Assembly: GCA_963920575.1 (NCBI GenBank)
Contig: OY986970.1
Span: 19,292,170 to 19,356,169 of the forward strand
Direction: 5' to 3'
DNA from: Narthecium ossifragum
Taxonomy: Eukaryota; Streptophyta; Magnoliopsida; Dioscoreales; Nartheciaceae
Length of the DNA: 64,000 nucleotides
Shown here piece after piece: positions 21,795 through 33,185 of the stretch (position 1 is its first letter; each line of letters begins with the position of its first letter). The notes beneath the pieces were generated by a model, which saw only the letters and a program-made list of their open reading frames with translations, did not search any database and was not told where the DNA came from. The translations under genes and the position numbers were made by a program.

Positions 21795-23141
21795 TGTGAC
21801 ACCCTGACCCAGAAAACCCATCCGGTTCGGGACGTGAGGGTTCTAAATCTAAAATCAAACGACGAGAGCCTCCTATATACATTTCACTTAAAACCTGATG
21901 CATAATTATAAAATTCACAATTTATTTATACTATCCTATCATCAAGTCAAAATACAAAACTAACTACTAAAAGACTCAATTAACTTTTAAATGATACAAT
22001 AACGGTACAAGTCCTCTAAGTACATCAATCTCTGATTAATTTACATCAAATTGGAATACAAATACATTTCTCCTTCAGATTATAATTTATACATTTAAAG
22101 CTGTATATCAATTGAATAAGATAAACTGTTGATATCCTCGATCTTACGCACTACCAAGGGGAGTGCCGTCTCCAATGCAGCAACTACCTGACAAAAACGA
22201 AACTGCATCGCCGATACAACCCAGGTAGGGTGAGCAACAATGCCCAGCATGGGAACTACACTATGACTCACATAACAATGAGGGAACACAACAATGTCGC
22301 CCTCAAGCAAAGCCGGGGTGTATCACAGGAGCCCCATAACCCCATCACGTGTCCTTGAGGGGCCTCAATCATGGTCTTCCAGTCGAACTGGTCACATACT
22401 GGGTCACCATTAGTAAGGCAGGAAGCCAACACTGCCATCTCATGAGCAGGAAACTGACACTGTTAGGCGGGAACCGACACCGCTGAGTAGGCACACCCTC
22501 TACTCAAGAGACAAAGAAAACTGGACACCGGCTACACCTCAACACTCAGTTCGAGGCCAACACGACCACTAAACCTCAATCAATATAATATTCCAGTCTA
22601 ACTACTTAATAATCCTCAAATGATAATTAATCAAACAACATTACAATAACGCCCTAGTCCTTGCTACCTAGCCACGGTCCTAGAGCTACCCGAGAGCCTC
22701 GGATCGGCGAAGACCATATTCACTTATGCCCTAACCTTATGCTCTAATGCAAGCAATATACATGCAATACTCAAGCACAAATAAAGAGATATAAGCATGT
22801 AACAGAATGAAATATCAATATACAGGGTTAGGCATAGCGTACAACTAGCCAAAGGGGTAAATATAGCAAGGGTTCAAAGCATTAAAGATTTATCCAGCAA
22901 CACAAACGTAACAAACACCCAACATATCAAAATCCGGCATTACAACGGCGTCCATAGCCTTCAACCACAAGTTGGTATAACGAGGATACAACCCCGGCCA
23001 ACCAACACACAACAGTTATAATCCACATTAACTAGGGCACACCCTCGGCCCATCTAATTATCTAAACATCCCAAGGGGCATGACTCCCTTGGTTCAACTA
23101 CAAGCCTCACGTAGAGCTGAGCCACACACACACACATATAT

Positions 23142-23210
<69 letters not shown>

Positions 23211-23248
23211 CATACATACATACATACATACATACATACATACATACA

Positions 23249-23280
<32 letters not shown>

Positions 23281-24085
23281 GATAACAAGATTAACACTAA
23301 TTGCAAGAAAATATAATCTTTGCATAATTGAAACCTGGGGCTACACATGCTTAAAACTTGGCATAAACCCTTCAAAATTACTCTAGAATTCACATACACG
23401 ATATCTAACATCCCTAGCAATCTACCACGAGAAGATCGAAGCAATTAGATCAATGAAAACCCGATTCTCAGTCAAAAACCCAATTTTTATCAAAGATTCA
23501 GTTTCGTCATAGATTAGGGATCAATTCATCATAAATCATAGGAAAATTCAAAAAATTATGAAATCAGAGGCAATTGAAAGTAGATTTGAAGATCTACAAC
23601 CTTCACGATGAAGGCTTCATGAGATTACTCACGGAAAAGCACCAAATTCGAGATGAAGTTGGCTGGATGCACAGATCCAGGGGCTGAAAACAAATCTGAG
23701 AAGAATACTTGATTAAATCCAATTAAAACTCATAAACACACGATTAGACCTAGGTTAGATGAAGTCCAAGCTCAGGGAAGCAAGGCAGGAGGAAGACATC
23801 CACAAAAATCCAACCAAAACCCTCTCAATCAAATCCGAAATCAATAAATCTAAAGCCAACAACTAACCTACCATGAATAGCATGAATTTGGATTCAAACA
23901 AAGAAGGAAAAAACCCTCTCAATCAAATTCGAAATCAATAAATCAATAAATCACATCCTAGGACTGAATCAAAGAATTTAGGTAGGAAACCCTACCTGAG
24001 AGCTCGAAGAAGATGGGATCTGAACTTCCCGACGCTATCCTGGATGCTGGAGCTTGACAGCGGTGGGGAGGTGACGCGAGGTGGC
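21795..24085 (-). mobile_element. Solo LTR B, part 1 (chromovirus family, minus)
   Basis: It starts TGTGACACCCTGACCCAG after the target duplication GTCTT (21790-21794). It includes module 1 at about 22195-22260 and half of module 2 (22680-22715). It is interrupted at 24085 by solo LTR C and continues at 33664-33920 and 60083-60398; the assembled LTR is about 2.85 kb. No internal region of this element exists, so it is a solo LTR. Confidence 0.85.
23122..23280. repeat. Compound microsatellite (CA)n(TA)n(CATA)n
   Basis: CACACA, TATATA and then about 25 CATA/TACA units. It lies inside solo LTR B and has no counterpart in the other LTR copies. The apparent YVCM-repeat proteins across it are artefacts. 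Confidence 0.95.
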
Positions 24086-24377
24086 TGATAACGCTTGAAA
24101 AGTGTCGCAGCTTAACGCGCACGATCAAAATTATAAATTTATATTCGAACTTCAAACTAACTATTTTGGGGGTAGATAGCAGAGAATCCGAGTCGAATTC
24201 ACAGGGAATGCGTAGAAAAATAATTAAACTACTAAACTCAATCTAAGTATTCCTACCAATAAGTTGAGAAAAGATTCAGAATTCAAATTAAACTAACTTT
24301 ATACTGAAGGATTGATAAATACGAGACAAGGTACCATGGAATTCTTAATCAATAACTAGGATTCTACCAGGTCTTTC
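24086..24377 (-). mobile_element. Solo LTR C, part 1 (Athila-like, minus)
   Basis: It starts TGATAACGCTTGAAAAGTG; target duplication GTGGC (24081-24085) against GTGGT (33664-33668). It is homologous to the C-prime LTR starting at 33921 (shared ATCAAAATTA, TTTGGGGGTAG, CACAGGGAATGCGTA). It is cut at 24377 by element D and resumes near 32708. Confidence 0.85.
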
Positions 24378-25206
24378 TGTGAGGACCCGTACCTCCAACC
24401 CGGCCCGACCGTGTTAGGTCGAGGGTCTTGTTTGTGGTTTGGCCCGGTTGGCCTTGGGATGCGATCGGTTGATCGCATCCCTGTTTTTGACCCCAGTGGC
24501 ATTTTGGTAAATATGCTCCCTGGTGGTCAGTTTCACACCCGCGTGGCACACACTGCCTTTGATTGATGTATGTGATTGATTAAAACCTTAAGGGCACTTC
24601 CGATCGGAAGATCGGAGCTCGATCATGAGAGATTGAATCGGACGGTTGTGATCGATTCCAGCTTTTTATTTAAACCCTTTCTCTTCTCTCTCTTTCTTTC
24701 CTTCTTTCTTCTCCTGTCGTTCTCTCTTCCTCTCTCCAACCGACGGTGCTAGGGCTTCGGAGCGCGGCTTTCGAGCAGCGGATTCTGGCGATCGGAGTTG
24801 GGGGATGCGTGGAGGAGCTGCCCTGCTTGTTCAAGTAGGTGTTTCTACCTCGATCTCGTGATCGGGTTCTCCTAGGATAGGTTTAATGCCTTTTCGCTGT
24901 AGAAATACTTGTTAGAATGTTATGTAGTTCATTGCACATGTGTTGTCGATGGTTTGAAGTATTCCTACCTTGCGATTTCCGTATTTTAACGGCTAGTTGT
25001 TTTCGTATTATCGCCGTTTTGTCGGTTTTCGCCCATTTTGACCTAGATAGGAGATTTAACCATAAAAAATGTGACTTCTTCATACCATTGGATTCCCCAT
25101 CGTTATTTACGCATGCTTGCAAAATCTCATTGATTTCCAACAAGATTTGATGATTCAAATCCAAGAAATTGGATTTCCGGCACTGTTCTGAGGAACTGTG
25201 CTGTGG

Positions 25207-25555
25207 GGCTGATGGTCGATCGGTGGATCGACCGTCCAGCATTAATATGCTTCTTTCGGGCCTGACGGTCGACCGTCGTATCGACTGTCGGGCTATGTCG
25301 CGATTTTGTCCTCCCACGGTCGATGCCCCGATCGACCGTGGTTCCTTCTTCTTTCCTTCCCGCCTCACGGTCGACCGTCGGATCGACTGTCGCATCGTCC
25401 GTGAGGCTCTGTCCCATTTTGGGTCTCCCACGGTCGATGCACCGATCGATCGTGACCCTTATGCCTTTCCCTCATTTGACACTACGGTCGACCGTGGCAT
25501 CGACAATGGCCCCACGGTCGAACGTCAGATCGACCGTCGGATCGACCGTGGGCTA
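25207..25555. repeat. GTCGAC/GATCGAC palindrome array in D LTR
   Basis: Clusters such as ACGGTCGACCGTCGGATCG alternate with spacers reading GGGCTCTGTC and CTCCCACGGTCGATGC, giving a loose period near 90-100 bp. The same array occurs in K, F, I and J. Confidence 0.9.
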
Positions 25556-25778
25556 CTGAGCTGTGTTTGCTGGATTCCTTCGATTGGTTTTCATCCATGA
25601 TAGATATCCAATCATGTTAGGAAACATACATGTCGTTTTCACGGGATTTTCGAGGGATTTCTATCGAGATTGGGAATTGAATCGTGCGTTTATCCTTTTA
25701 AATAGATTTATGGGATGTGCATTCAAATACTTAGTTGAGTGATATATTTAAATGCTTAATTGGTTGCTTAACCATTAG

Positions 25779-25894
25779 CATCTTCGAGGATCATTTTGGA
25801 TTATTGTATAATATCTATCGAGATTGTTGTACTTTGGCAGTTTTGTAAATTGTAAACATCTTCGAGGATCATTTTGGATTATTGTATAATATCT
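25779..25894 (+). repeat. 38-bp direct repeat at an LTR deletion scar
   Basis: CATCTTCGAGGATCATTTTG and onward to ATAATATCT occurs twice, 78 bp apart. The second copy is at the position found in other LTRs (after TTGTAAA); the first abuts ACCATTAG, where the conserved middle is missing. Confidence 0.8.
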
Positions 25895-26109
25895 TGTCCC
25901 TTGGAGGAATTTGATAAGAATTGTAATCAGATGTGTAAATAGTACAACTTGGTGTATTTATGAATTGAATTTCTGCTTCACCTCTGGAATATATATATTG
26001 TTTCGACTTGTTTTTGTTTTCCGCATTGTATCGCGCCAGTTGGAGATGAATAGTGTAGGTTTCCCTTCACACCTCGGCTCGGATGGATTTTCTGGGTCGG
26101 GGTGTGACA

Positions 26110-27533
26110 ACTTGGTATCAGAGCAGGCTGTAGGTCCCAGGGATAGGAGTAGGCTTGCGGTTAAGGTTTTGAGTGTGGAATGGGATAGTTCTAGGTTTAG
26201 AACATCCTTGCATGTCTGTTTGCGATCATGTGCGATGTGTTTGTCTTTCTGTTTGTTCCTGTGTTTTGTTGCTTCCCGGTTGCGTCATGACGTCTCAGGA
26301 GGGAGATGTGCATGTGCACCGGTGTTGTCCGTTCCCTCGCCTGACAGCGTCTCCCCCCGTGCTGGAGACGAGCGAGTAGGGATTGGACGTGTTTTGCCTC
26401 TGTGCTCTTAGAATCCCAAGAGGTGGACCCGATGTGGTCCAGAGGCGATGTTGGAGATCCTTCGACAGTAGAGGACTGATTGAAGGAGGTGACCCAGATC
26501 CTGGTATTTTTGGACACCCTGGAGGATCGCTTGCTTAGGAAGTTGTTGTTTTCTTGCCATCCCAGGAAGCGATTCGTAGTGGCGCTTGTCGGGGCCACTA
26601 GGGACACTGTTGGTTGTGTGTTGAGAACAGTTTCGCGTACTGTTCTCTGGCACCTACCCTTGGAGGGTGGTGCAGTTGGGAGTACCCTCCTCTGGTTCTG
26701 GGTACTCGCACCACGTGACGACACATGGGTTGGCTGGTTCATCTGGCTCGGTATGCTAGGGCGACAACAGGGTGCACCCTGGACTATGCGCTAGCTACTG
26801 AGACAGATGACTTGAGGGTTGACACCGGGCAGTTGGCCGGTGGTCGTGGTGAGTTTCGTGGGCTGTCGTTCCTGCTTCCAGGGAACGGTCGGGTAGCCGT
26901 TGGCAGAGGTAGTGGTTTCAGCATCAGCGACAGCCGTAGCAGCAGCGTTGTGCCGGTCCTTTGAGAGGTAGCCTGGACCGTCATACTGAGAGGGATTTCA
27001 CATGGCGCTCGAGTGCTAGCCGCTGGGTGTCCTTCCGCCGACGGTGCTGGTTGCAAGGGGCGCTGGGCGCTAACCGCAGAGCAGTCGGGCGTGGCACACG
27101 GCGTGGGGCAGAGTAGTGGGTTGATACCTCAGTTGGGGCAGGTACCTTAGGTAGACGCGGGAATTCAGATTCCAGATAATGGCTTCAGCAGCAGCCAGTT
27201 TCAGAGCCGCCAGCTTTGACTTTCAGCTTTCAGCTTCAGCCTTCAGCTTTCGGAGCTTCTCGCAGCTTGCGATTTCTCTGTGGCTCTGGGCTTCCCCCTT
27301 GTGACTCGTTTCCGTGTGGTCGGGTTGGCTTGGGACTGGAGTTGGGTGTGGCATTGAGAGTAGCCACAGATTGAGACAAGAGCTTGGGTTGGTTGCTCTT
27401 GTCGGGGCGTTTCCTAGAGGTTGGGAACCTCTAGGTGTCCGTCGCCCATGTGTGGTACACGTTGGAGTTCGACGGCTTCCTCGGTTGTGTCGGTTGCCAC
27501 GCACCGGGTTGTGCTTCTTTGGTTGTGGGAAAG
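26110..27533 (+). pseudogene. Element D internal region, part 1 (degenerate)
   Basis: The primer-binding site TGGTATCAGAGC is at 26113-26124 (initiator-Met type). GC-rich DNA follows with many stops in every frame. No convincing gag motif could be fixed; the position and composition suggest a decayed chromoviral gag. It ends at the Cassandra insertion. Confidence 0.55.
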
Positions 27534-27690
27534 TGTGAGGCCCGCTGGGTCTACCGTGGGACAAGATGCCTGCGCCTGGAGGGCGAGGCTGAGTCAGGTA
27601 GCCGTGTAAGCAATCCCACAACGCCTGGATATGGTACGTGGTTCGATATAAGTATATAGTAAGCCCTTAATAAACATAACGCGTTTTAAA

Positions 27691-27785
27691 GCCGTGATGA
27701 CAGTGATCCGTCAGAAAACTCCATGGTTAAGCGTGCTCGACCTGGAGTAGTCACAAAATGTGTCCTACTGGGATGTTTTCCCAGA
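27691..27785 (+). ncRNA. 5S rRNA-like domain in Cassandra LTR 1
   Basis: It contains GGTTAAGCGTGCTCG and a degraded GATGGGTGACC-equivalent region. In 5S genes these are the internal RNA polymerase III promoter (box A, intermediate element, box C). This copy is more decayed than that in LTR 2. Confidence 0.75.
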
Positions 27786-28125
27786 TTTCTGCGGTGAGCC
27801 AAAAGCGGATAATATTGTGTATGGTGGGGCCCTCGGGTGGATCCTGGTCGGACCGGGAGCCCGCGGGGCGGGGCCCAGTGGAGGGCCGGGGTGTTGCAGT
27901 ATGGTATCAGAGCCGGTTCCCAGCCGGAAATTGTGCCAGCGAGGACGCTGGGCTTCCAAGGGGGTGGATTGTGAGGCCCGCTGGGTCTATCGTGGGACAA
28001 GATGCCTACGCCTGGAGGGCGAGGCTGAGTCGGGTAGCCGGGTAAGCAATCCCACAACGCCTGGGTATGGTCCGGGGTTCGATATAAGTATATAGTAAGC
28101 CCTTAATAAACACAATGCGTTTTAA

Positions 28126-28220
28126 AGCCGTGCTGGCAGTGATACACCAGAAAACTCCAAGGTTAAGCGTGCTTGTCTTGGAGCAGTCCCGGGATGGGTG
28201 ACCCACTGGGAAGTTTTCTC
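28126..28220 (+). ncRNA. 5S rRNA-like domain in Cassandra LTR 2
   Basis: GGTTAAGCGTGCTTG (28161-28175), GGGATGGGTGACC (28191-28203) and ACTGGGAAGT match the 3' two thirds of plant 5S rRNA. It is a retroelement domain, not a genomic 5S array, since there is one copy per LTR. Confidence 0.85.
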
Positions 28221-28336
28221 AGATTTCCGCGGTGAGCCAAAAGCGGACAATATTGTGTCAGGTGGGGCCCTCGGGTGGATTCTGGTCGGACCAAGAGCCC
28301 GCGGGGCGGGGCCCAGTGGAGGGCCAGGGCGTTACA

Positions 28337-30086
28337 GAAGGTGTCGTGGGTACACTTGACGTCGTTGTTTCGCTCTCGTTGAAGATCACAGTTCGGCGAT
28401 CCTTCTGCTTGTCGAGAGCTGGGGTTTGATCATCGGCTCGTGGTGAACTCCTTCCCCGTTGTTTTCAAGGGTGCTCTGGAGAGCAGCTTCCCCTCGTGTT
28501 GTTGTTGTTGTTGGTGCAGCTGTCCTTTCTGAGTAGCTTTCTGGAGGTCGCCTTGCGGGACACCGAGTTTGAGGTCGAGATTCCTTTGGGCGGTCTTGAG
28601 CGTTGCGAGTTCTCACGTGGATGCTAGCAGCGTTTGGAGAGTCGAGGACTCAGTCGGCCGAGTCAGTAGCTCGGGACTTCGCTCGCCCAGGTGTGTGGCC
28701 TCAGAGGGTGTTTTGGTTCTCATTGTGGATGGTTCCCTCCATAGATGTATAGACTTCAGGAAGCTGGACGGTGTTGCAGCAGAGAGTATGTGCCCGCTGC
28801 AGTGTAACGATGATGGATTAGCAGTTGAGAGACTCGTCGACCCCTTCAGAGTTTGACCTTCGCATCGACTATACCAGCTGAGGATCCGGGATTGCGACAT
28901 CCCGGAGGCAGCCTTCCGTACTAGGTACGGACTGTGCGAGTTCACAGTGATGCCGTTTGGTCTGACGAACACACCAGCAACTTTCACAGGTCTGATGTAG
29001 AGGATCTTCAAGCCGTACCCTGATCAGTTGCAGTGGCATCGTCGACAGCGTCATATCTACTAGCGCATTGAGGAGGAGCATGAGGGGTGTTTGGCGTTTG
29101 CATCGCAGCTGCCGAGGGTGTATCAGCGTTATTTGGCTCCCAGCGCGAGGTTGTGGCCTTCAGAGGCAGGTTTCGACGGACGGGCAGTCTCAGCGGCAGG
29201 CAGATCAATTGATTCAGCCGGGCTTGACACAGATGTTCGACCGCAGAGGTTGACGACGGTGTTGGAGATTCAGTAGAGGCACCTCCAAGATTGCGGGACC
29301 GTTGACCAGAGTGACCATGAGACCGGGGCTTTTGTCTTAAAGTCACTGAGTCAGTGCCTTTAAGGGTGATAGGCATCAACAATTGTTTAAGAGGCTAGAG
29401 CAGATTTGGTGGATTTGTGAGCGCATCGGAGACAGAAAATCAGTTGGATCAGGTTTCGAGGATCAGATTCCAGATGACTTCCCCTTTGGTGTTTACAGCA
29501 TCCCAGCTCTTCCTACCAGAGTGATATTGGCCCAGGGTAGATATCCGAAGCTTATGGAGATCCGTGGTGCGGTTGTTACCGAGCACATGATAGAGAGCTG
29601 GACAGCGTCAGCAGACCGCATATTGTGCTTCGTTAGCAGTGTTGCAGATCCGGCGGATCCATTACAGCTCCTTCCAGTGTCAGAGTGGGAGCGGAAGCAC
29701 ACCATGGCGAACGTCATCACTAGATTGCAGGAGGCAGCTAGGTAGAGTACGTCCTACTGCCAGAGTTTGCCTATTCCAGCAGCCATCAGTCCAGACGGAT
29801 GCAGTGCCATTCTAGGTGTAGCACGGTAGTTCGTGTCGTTCATCCGATTGCTCAACCGAGGTTGTTGAAGCATCATCCATCATCCCAGACGTCGTCAGAC
29901 AGTCCTCAGGGAGATCAGCACAGAGCAGACTAGAGAGCTGCTCGGGTCAGAGGCGATGATCTTTGGAGTTCTCAGTTCCTGATAGGGTGTTCCTGAAGGT
30001 TCCTCCGCGCGGAGGGTCAACCAGAGTTGGCATAGAGCAGAGACCAGACGAGGTGGAGGTCGAGGCAACCCTAGTCTGAGAGTCTG
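28337..30086 (+). pseudogene. Element D internal region, part 2, with RT fragment
   Basis: Chromoviral RT text is recognisable but frameshifted: CIDFRKLDGV near 28750 and, in another frame, [20 protein letters not shown] then [15 protein letters not shown] at 28875-28990. The catalytic YxDD motif was not found. From 29000 to 30086 frames are short and scrambled; the open stretch 29383-29745 has no recognised domain. Confidence 0.7.
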
Positions 30087-30370
30087 TGTGAGGGCCCGTC
30101 CCTCAGACCTGGCTCGACCGCTTGGGTCGAGGGCCGGTTTCCTATTGGTTTGGTTCCGTGTCGGGCACGATCGGGCGATCGTGTGGCGGTTTGGACCCCG
30201 GGGGCATTTTGGTAACTATGCTCTCTGATGGTCAGTTTCACACCCGCGTTGCACCCATGGCCTTGGATTGATGTATGTGTTTGATTAGAATCTCTAGGGT
30301 GCGTCCGATCGGAAGATCGGAGCTCGATCGGGAAAGATCGAATCGGACGGCTGAGATAGATCCAGATTTT

Positions 30371-30380
30371 CTATATAAGC
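30371..30380 (+). promoter_or_regulatory. TATA box of LTR K
   Basis: CTATATAAGC preceded by GATC dyads and followed by a C/T-rich tract. The equivalent in LTR I is TATAAAAGGC at 53551-53560. Confidence 0.7.
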
Positions 30381-30889
30381 CCTGTCCCTTTCTTCTCTTT
30401 CCTTCTCTTCTCCTGTCGTTTTCTCTCCTTCTCTCTCCTTTGGCTGAGCTAGGGCTCGGAGACGTGGCTTTAGGAGCGTGGATCTTGGCGGCTTGACTGG
30501 TTGGACGCGTGGAGGAGCTACCCTACTTGCTCAAGTAGGTGTTTCAACCTCGATCTTAGGATCGGGTTCTCCTAGGATAGGGTTATTGTACTTTCACTGT
30601 AGGAATACATGGTAGAATGCTTTGTAGCTCCTTGCACATGTGATGTAGTTCCTTTTCTGTATTCCTACGTTGCGAATTCGGTATTCTAACGGTTGGTTTC
30701 CGTATTATCGCCTTTTTGTCGGTTTCGGTATTTCTACGTTGTGATTTCTTTATACCATTGGATTCTCCATCGAGAATTACGCTTGCTTGCAAAATCTCAT
30801 TGTTTTCCAACTTGATTTGATCCTTGAAATCCAAAGAATTGGATTTTCGGCACTGTTCGACCGTCTAGTATTGAATTGCGCTTTCTGGG

Positions 30890-31205
30890 CCTGACGGTCG
30901 ACCGTCAGATCGACCGTCGCATCGATCGTCGGGCTCTGTCGGGATTTCTGCCTCCCAGGGTCGATGCATGGATCGACCGCGGGATCTTCTCTTTTCGCCA
31001 TTTACCTGACGGTCGACCGTCGGATCGACCGTCGCATCGACCGTCAGACGCTGTTTGGTTTTGGGCTTCCTAGGGTCGATGAGTGGATCGACCGTCGCCC
31101 CTTTGGTTTTCTTCGGCTTGGTTTCACGGTCGACCGTTGCATCGACCGTGACATCGTCCGTGGCCTCACGGTCGATCGCCAGATCGACCGTGACATTGTC
31201 CGTGG
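30890..31205. repeat. GTCGAC/GATCGAC palindrome array in LTR K
   Basis: Same architecture as in D: groups such as ACGGTCGACCGTCAGATCG with spacer text GGGCTCTGTCGGG and CTCCCAGGGTCGATGC. It lies downstream of the TATA box. Confidence 0.9.
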
Positions 31206-31617
31206 GCCCTTGAACTTGGTTTTCTGGCTTTTCTTGAATGGATTTGATTTGTGATTAACATCTAAACATGTTGGGAAGTATGTATGTGGATTTTATGGGG
31301 TTTTCAAAGGATTTCCATCGGGTTTGAGGATCGATTCGAGTAATTTCCCTTTTTGGGCAAATCTATGGTTTCGTTTGCATTTAATACATGTTTGATTGTA
31401 GTTAAATGCTTAGTTGATTGCCTAACCATTAACTAGCTAGTGTGGAATTGTGGAACCTTAGCCTCTTGCCGGTGAGTGCCGAGGGCTATTGTATATCTGT
31501 TGAACCCATAACTGATGTTGTGGCATATAGAGACATCTAGGATAGATGTTTACATAGGTTCACGCATTATGTGCATTAGAGGCATTTGAGGTTAGGCGGG
31601 CGATGGTTTGGGTTGCC

Positions 31618-31645
31618 GATCCGAGGCTCTCGAGTAGCTCGGATC
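31618..31645 (+). repeat. Module 2 hairpin in LTR K
   Basis: GATCCGAG and CTCGGATC form a perfect 8-bp stem with a 12-base loop. Homologous hairpins lie at 56626-56653 (I), 45772-45799 (F), 16002-16027 and 61779-61804 (A). Confidence 0.75.
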
Positions 31646-32436
31646 TAGCCTTAGGACCGTGGCTGGGTAGTCAGGAGTAGGGTATGATTGTATAGTTGAA
31701 TCTCTTGTTATTGAGGATTGGCGATAGTTGACTCTGATCAGTGTTTGAGGTTTAGAGGTCGTGTTGTCTTCCAAGGCTAAGTCTTAAGGATGGGTGTCGA
31801 CGTCCTTGACATGGTCCCCAGGCAGTGGTTTCCTGCTGGGTAATGGTGATCCTACTGGTTCTAGTCTTTTTCCTCCCAGCGTGTTGGTTGATGTTCCCAG
31901 CGTGGTCGGTTGAGAAGAGTAGGATCCCTTGGGGAGTCGACAGGGGTTGTGGGACCCCGTGGCATTCCTTAGGGTTGAGCAGGGAGACAACACTGTTGTT
32001 GTTTTCCTCCTTTCAGTGTGCCGTAGAGTAGAACCCTACTGAGCTTATCTCTCACTCCTACCCGGGCTGCGTTTGCAGGTGCAGGCGGCATTTCTTCTTC
32101 AGTGGAGTCGGCAGGATCGGCCTTTGGCGGCGCGAGTACATCCAGAGGCGCTTGAGGTTGCTGGAGGATTAACTGTTGTACCTTTTTTATATATATATGT
32201 TGTAAACATTTTGAGGACTTTTGGGATTTTGTATATATCTGTCTCTTGGAAGACTTTTGTATCAAATGTTGAATAGTACAACTGATGTTATATAAATTGA
32301 ATATCTGTTTACCTCTGGATTATAATTTGTTTAAACTATCCGTCTTTTCGCATTTGTATCGCGCCAATTGAAGATGGATAGAGATAGGAACCCTCACGCC
32401 CCGTCCTGGATGGGTTTTCTGGGTCGGGGTGTGACA

Positions 32437-32707
32437 TTCTGCACCAGGACCATGACGGCGTGGAGCGACGATGACATCGAGCCTATAGAGTTTCCTGACG
32501 GCCTTAGCAGACAGTTGATAGTACCCCAGAGGTAGAGTGGCAGATCCAAAGTTGCACGAGGACGTCCTACGTGAGGTTCACTCCTCTCCTGTTGCTGTTC
32601 ATTCAGGAGGCTTGGAGATGTATCATGGATTTCGTTGTCAGCTTGGTTGGCACCAGATACAGAGATCGGATGCGGAGATCAGATTCAGGTTCTAGGATGA
32701 ATGTTTT
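32437..32707 (+). pseudogene. Element D internal region, part 3 (integrase-side fragment)
   Basis: LREVHSSPVAVHSGGLEMYH reads like the zinc-binding N-terminus of chromoviral integrase (family text: HSSPYAMHPGSTKMY). It ends abruptly near 32707 where solo LTR C resumes; the 3' LTR of D is absent, so the D right end and about 390 bp of C were lost. Confidence 0.65.
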
Positions 32708-33118
32708 GATGAGAATCTCTAACCTCAAGCCCTAGCATGCTCAAGACCTAGATCTAGGCATAAAGGAACAAATCATTCATCCACTAATAATAAAAATCAC
32801 ACCAAGTTCATAAAGAAATTAAGATCAATCCATACAAACCATTCAAATAGATATACAAGCCCTAAATCTTAGGAATCCCTAATAGAAATCCTAGTTATAT
32901 CATAAGAATCCCATAGTGAGGAGTTTGGCTACTCATCTTGAGGGTTTGATCCATAGATGAAGGTTCATGAAGCTCTTTCGTCATGGATTTCCTCCCAAAA
33001 TATTCTAAAAAAAAAGTTAAAAAGAGAAAAAAAGAAACTAAGAAAGAGTGCTCCCTCTCCTTGGCCTCCAAGCAGCCAAGAGAGAGTCTAGAGAGCTCTG
33101 CAAAAACCCTAAAAGATG

Positions 33119-33130
33119 CCTATTTATAGC
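33119..33130 (-). promoter_or_regulatory. TATA box of LTR C
   Basis: GCTATAAATAGG on the minus strand; equivalents in C-prime lie at 35001-35010 and 59534-59544. Confidence 0.65.
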
Positions 33131-33185
33131 ATAGGTATCCCCTTAACTCGGATTAGATCTGGGCCTTTAATTCTCTTCATTAGCA

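Larger units (their letters stand above)
24378..26109 (+). mobile_element. Element D: 5' LTR (chromovirus)
   Basis: A 1732-bp LTR from TGTGAGGACCCGTACC to GGTCGGGGTGTGACA, followed by a primer-binding site. It carries GATC dyads near 24600-24650, a TATA-like TTATTTAAA at 24666, a C/T tract and the GTCGAC/GATCGAC array at 25207-25555. Compared with K, I and F it lacks about 0.6 kb containing the conserved modules; at the deletion point sits a 38-bp direct repeat (25779-25816, 25857-25894). Confidence 0.88.
27534..28336 (+). mobile_element. Cassandra-type TRIM (complete, 803 bp)
   Basis: Two near-identical LTRs (27534-27898 and 27970-28336, TGTGAGGCCCGCTGGGTC to TTGCA/TTACA) enclose only 71 bp with a TGGTATCAGAGC primer-binding site (27902-27913) and a purine run before the second LTR. 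Each LTR contains a 5S-rRNA-like segment, the defining trait of Cassandra. The target duplication GAAAG/GAAGG has one mismatch. There is no coding capacity; such elements are moved in trans. It lies inside element D. Confidence 0.9.
30087..32436 (+). mobile_element. Solo LTR K (chromovirus, plus)
   Basis: A 2350-bp LTR from TGTGAGGGCCCGTCCC to GGTCGGGGTGTGACA with flanking GTCTG/TTCTG (4 of 5). It carries GATC dyads (30307-30360), a TATA box (30371-30380), the GTCGAC array (30890-31205), the module 2 hairpin (31618-31645) and module 1 (32029-32085). It lies within the internal region of D. Confidence 0.85.

Noticed and set aside
23054..23444. YVCM- and YIHT-repeat proteins
   Set aside because: They are translations of the CATA microsatellite.
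25169..25600. Long open frames spelling TVDRRIDR-type repeats (also 24883-25431, 30876-31254, 46182-46697, 54252-54684, 55870-56249)
   Set aside because: They follow from stop-free palindromic GTCGAC/GATCGAC arrays, are open on both strands at once and occur only inside LTRs; no protein family fits.
28126..28220. Genomic 5S rRNA gene
   Set aside because: The 5S-like text occurs once in each of two LTRs of an 803-bp TRIM; it is the Cassandra domain and not a 5S array.
24378..32436. D LTR plus K LTR as the two ends of one intact chromovirus
   Set aside because: K has its own flanking GTCTG/TTCTG, chromoviral integrase text continues after it at 32437, and D and K differ by a 0.6 kb module, so K is a separate solo LTR inside D.
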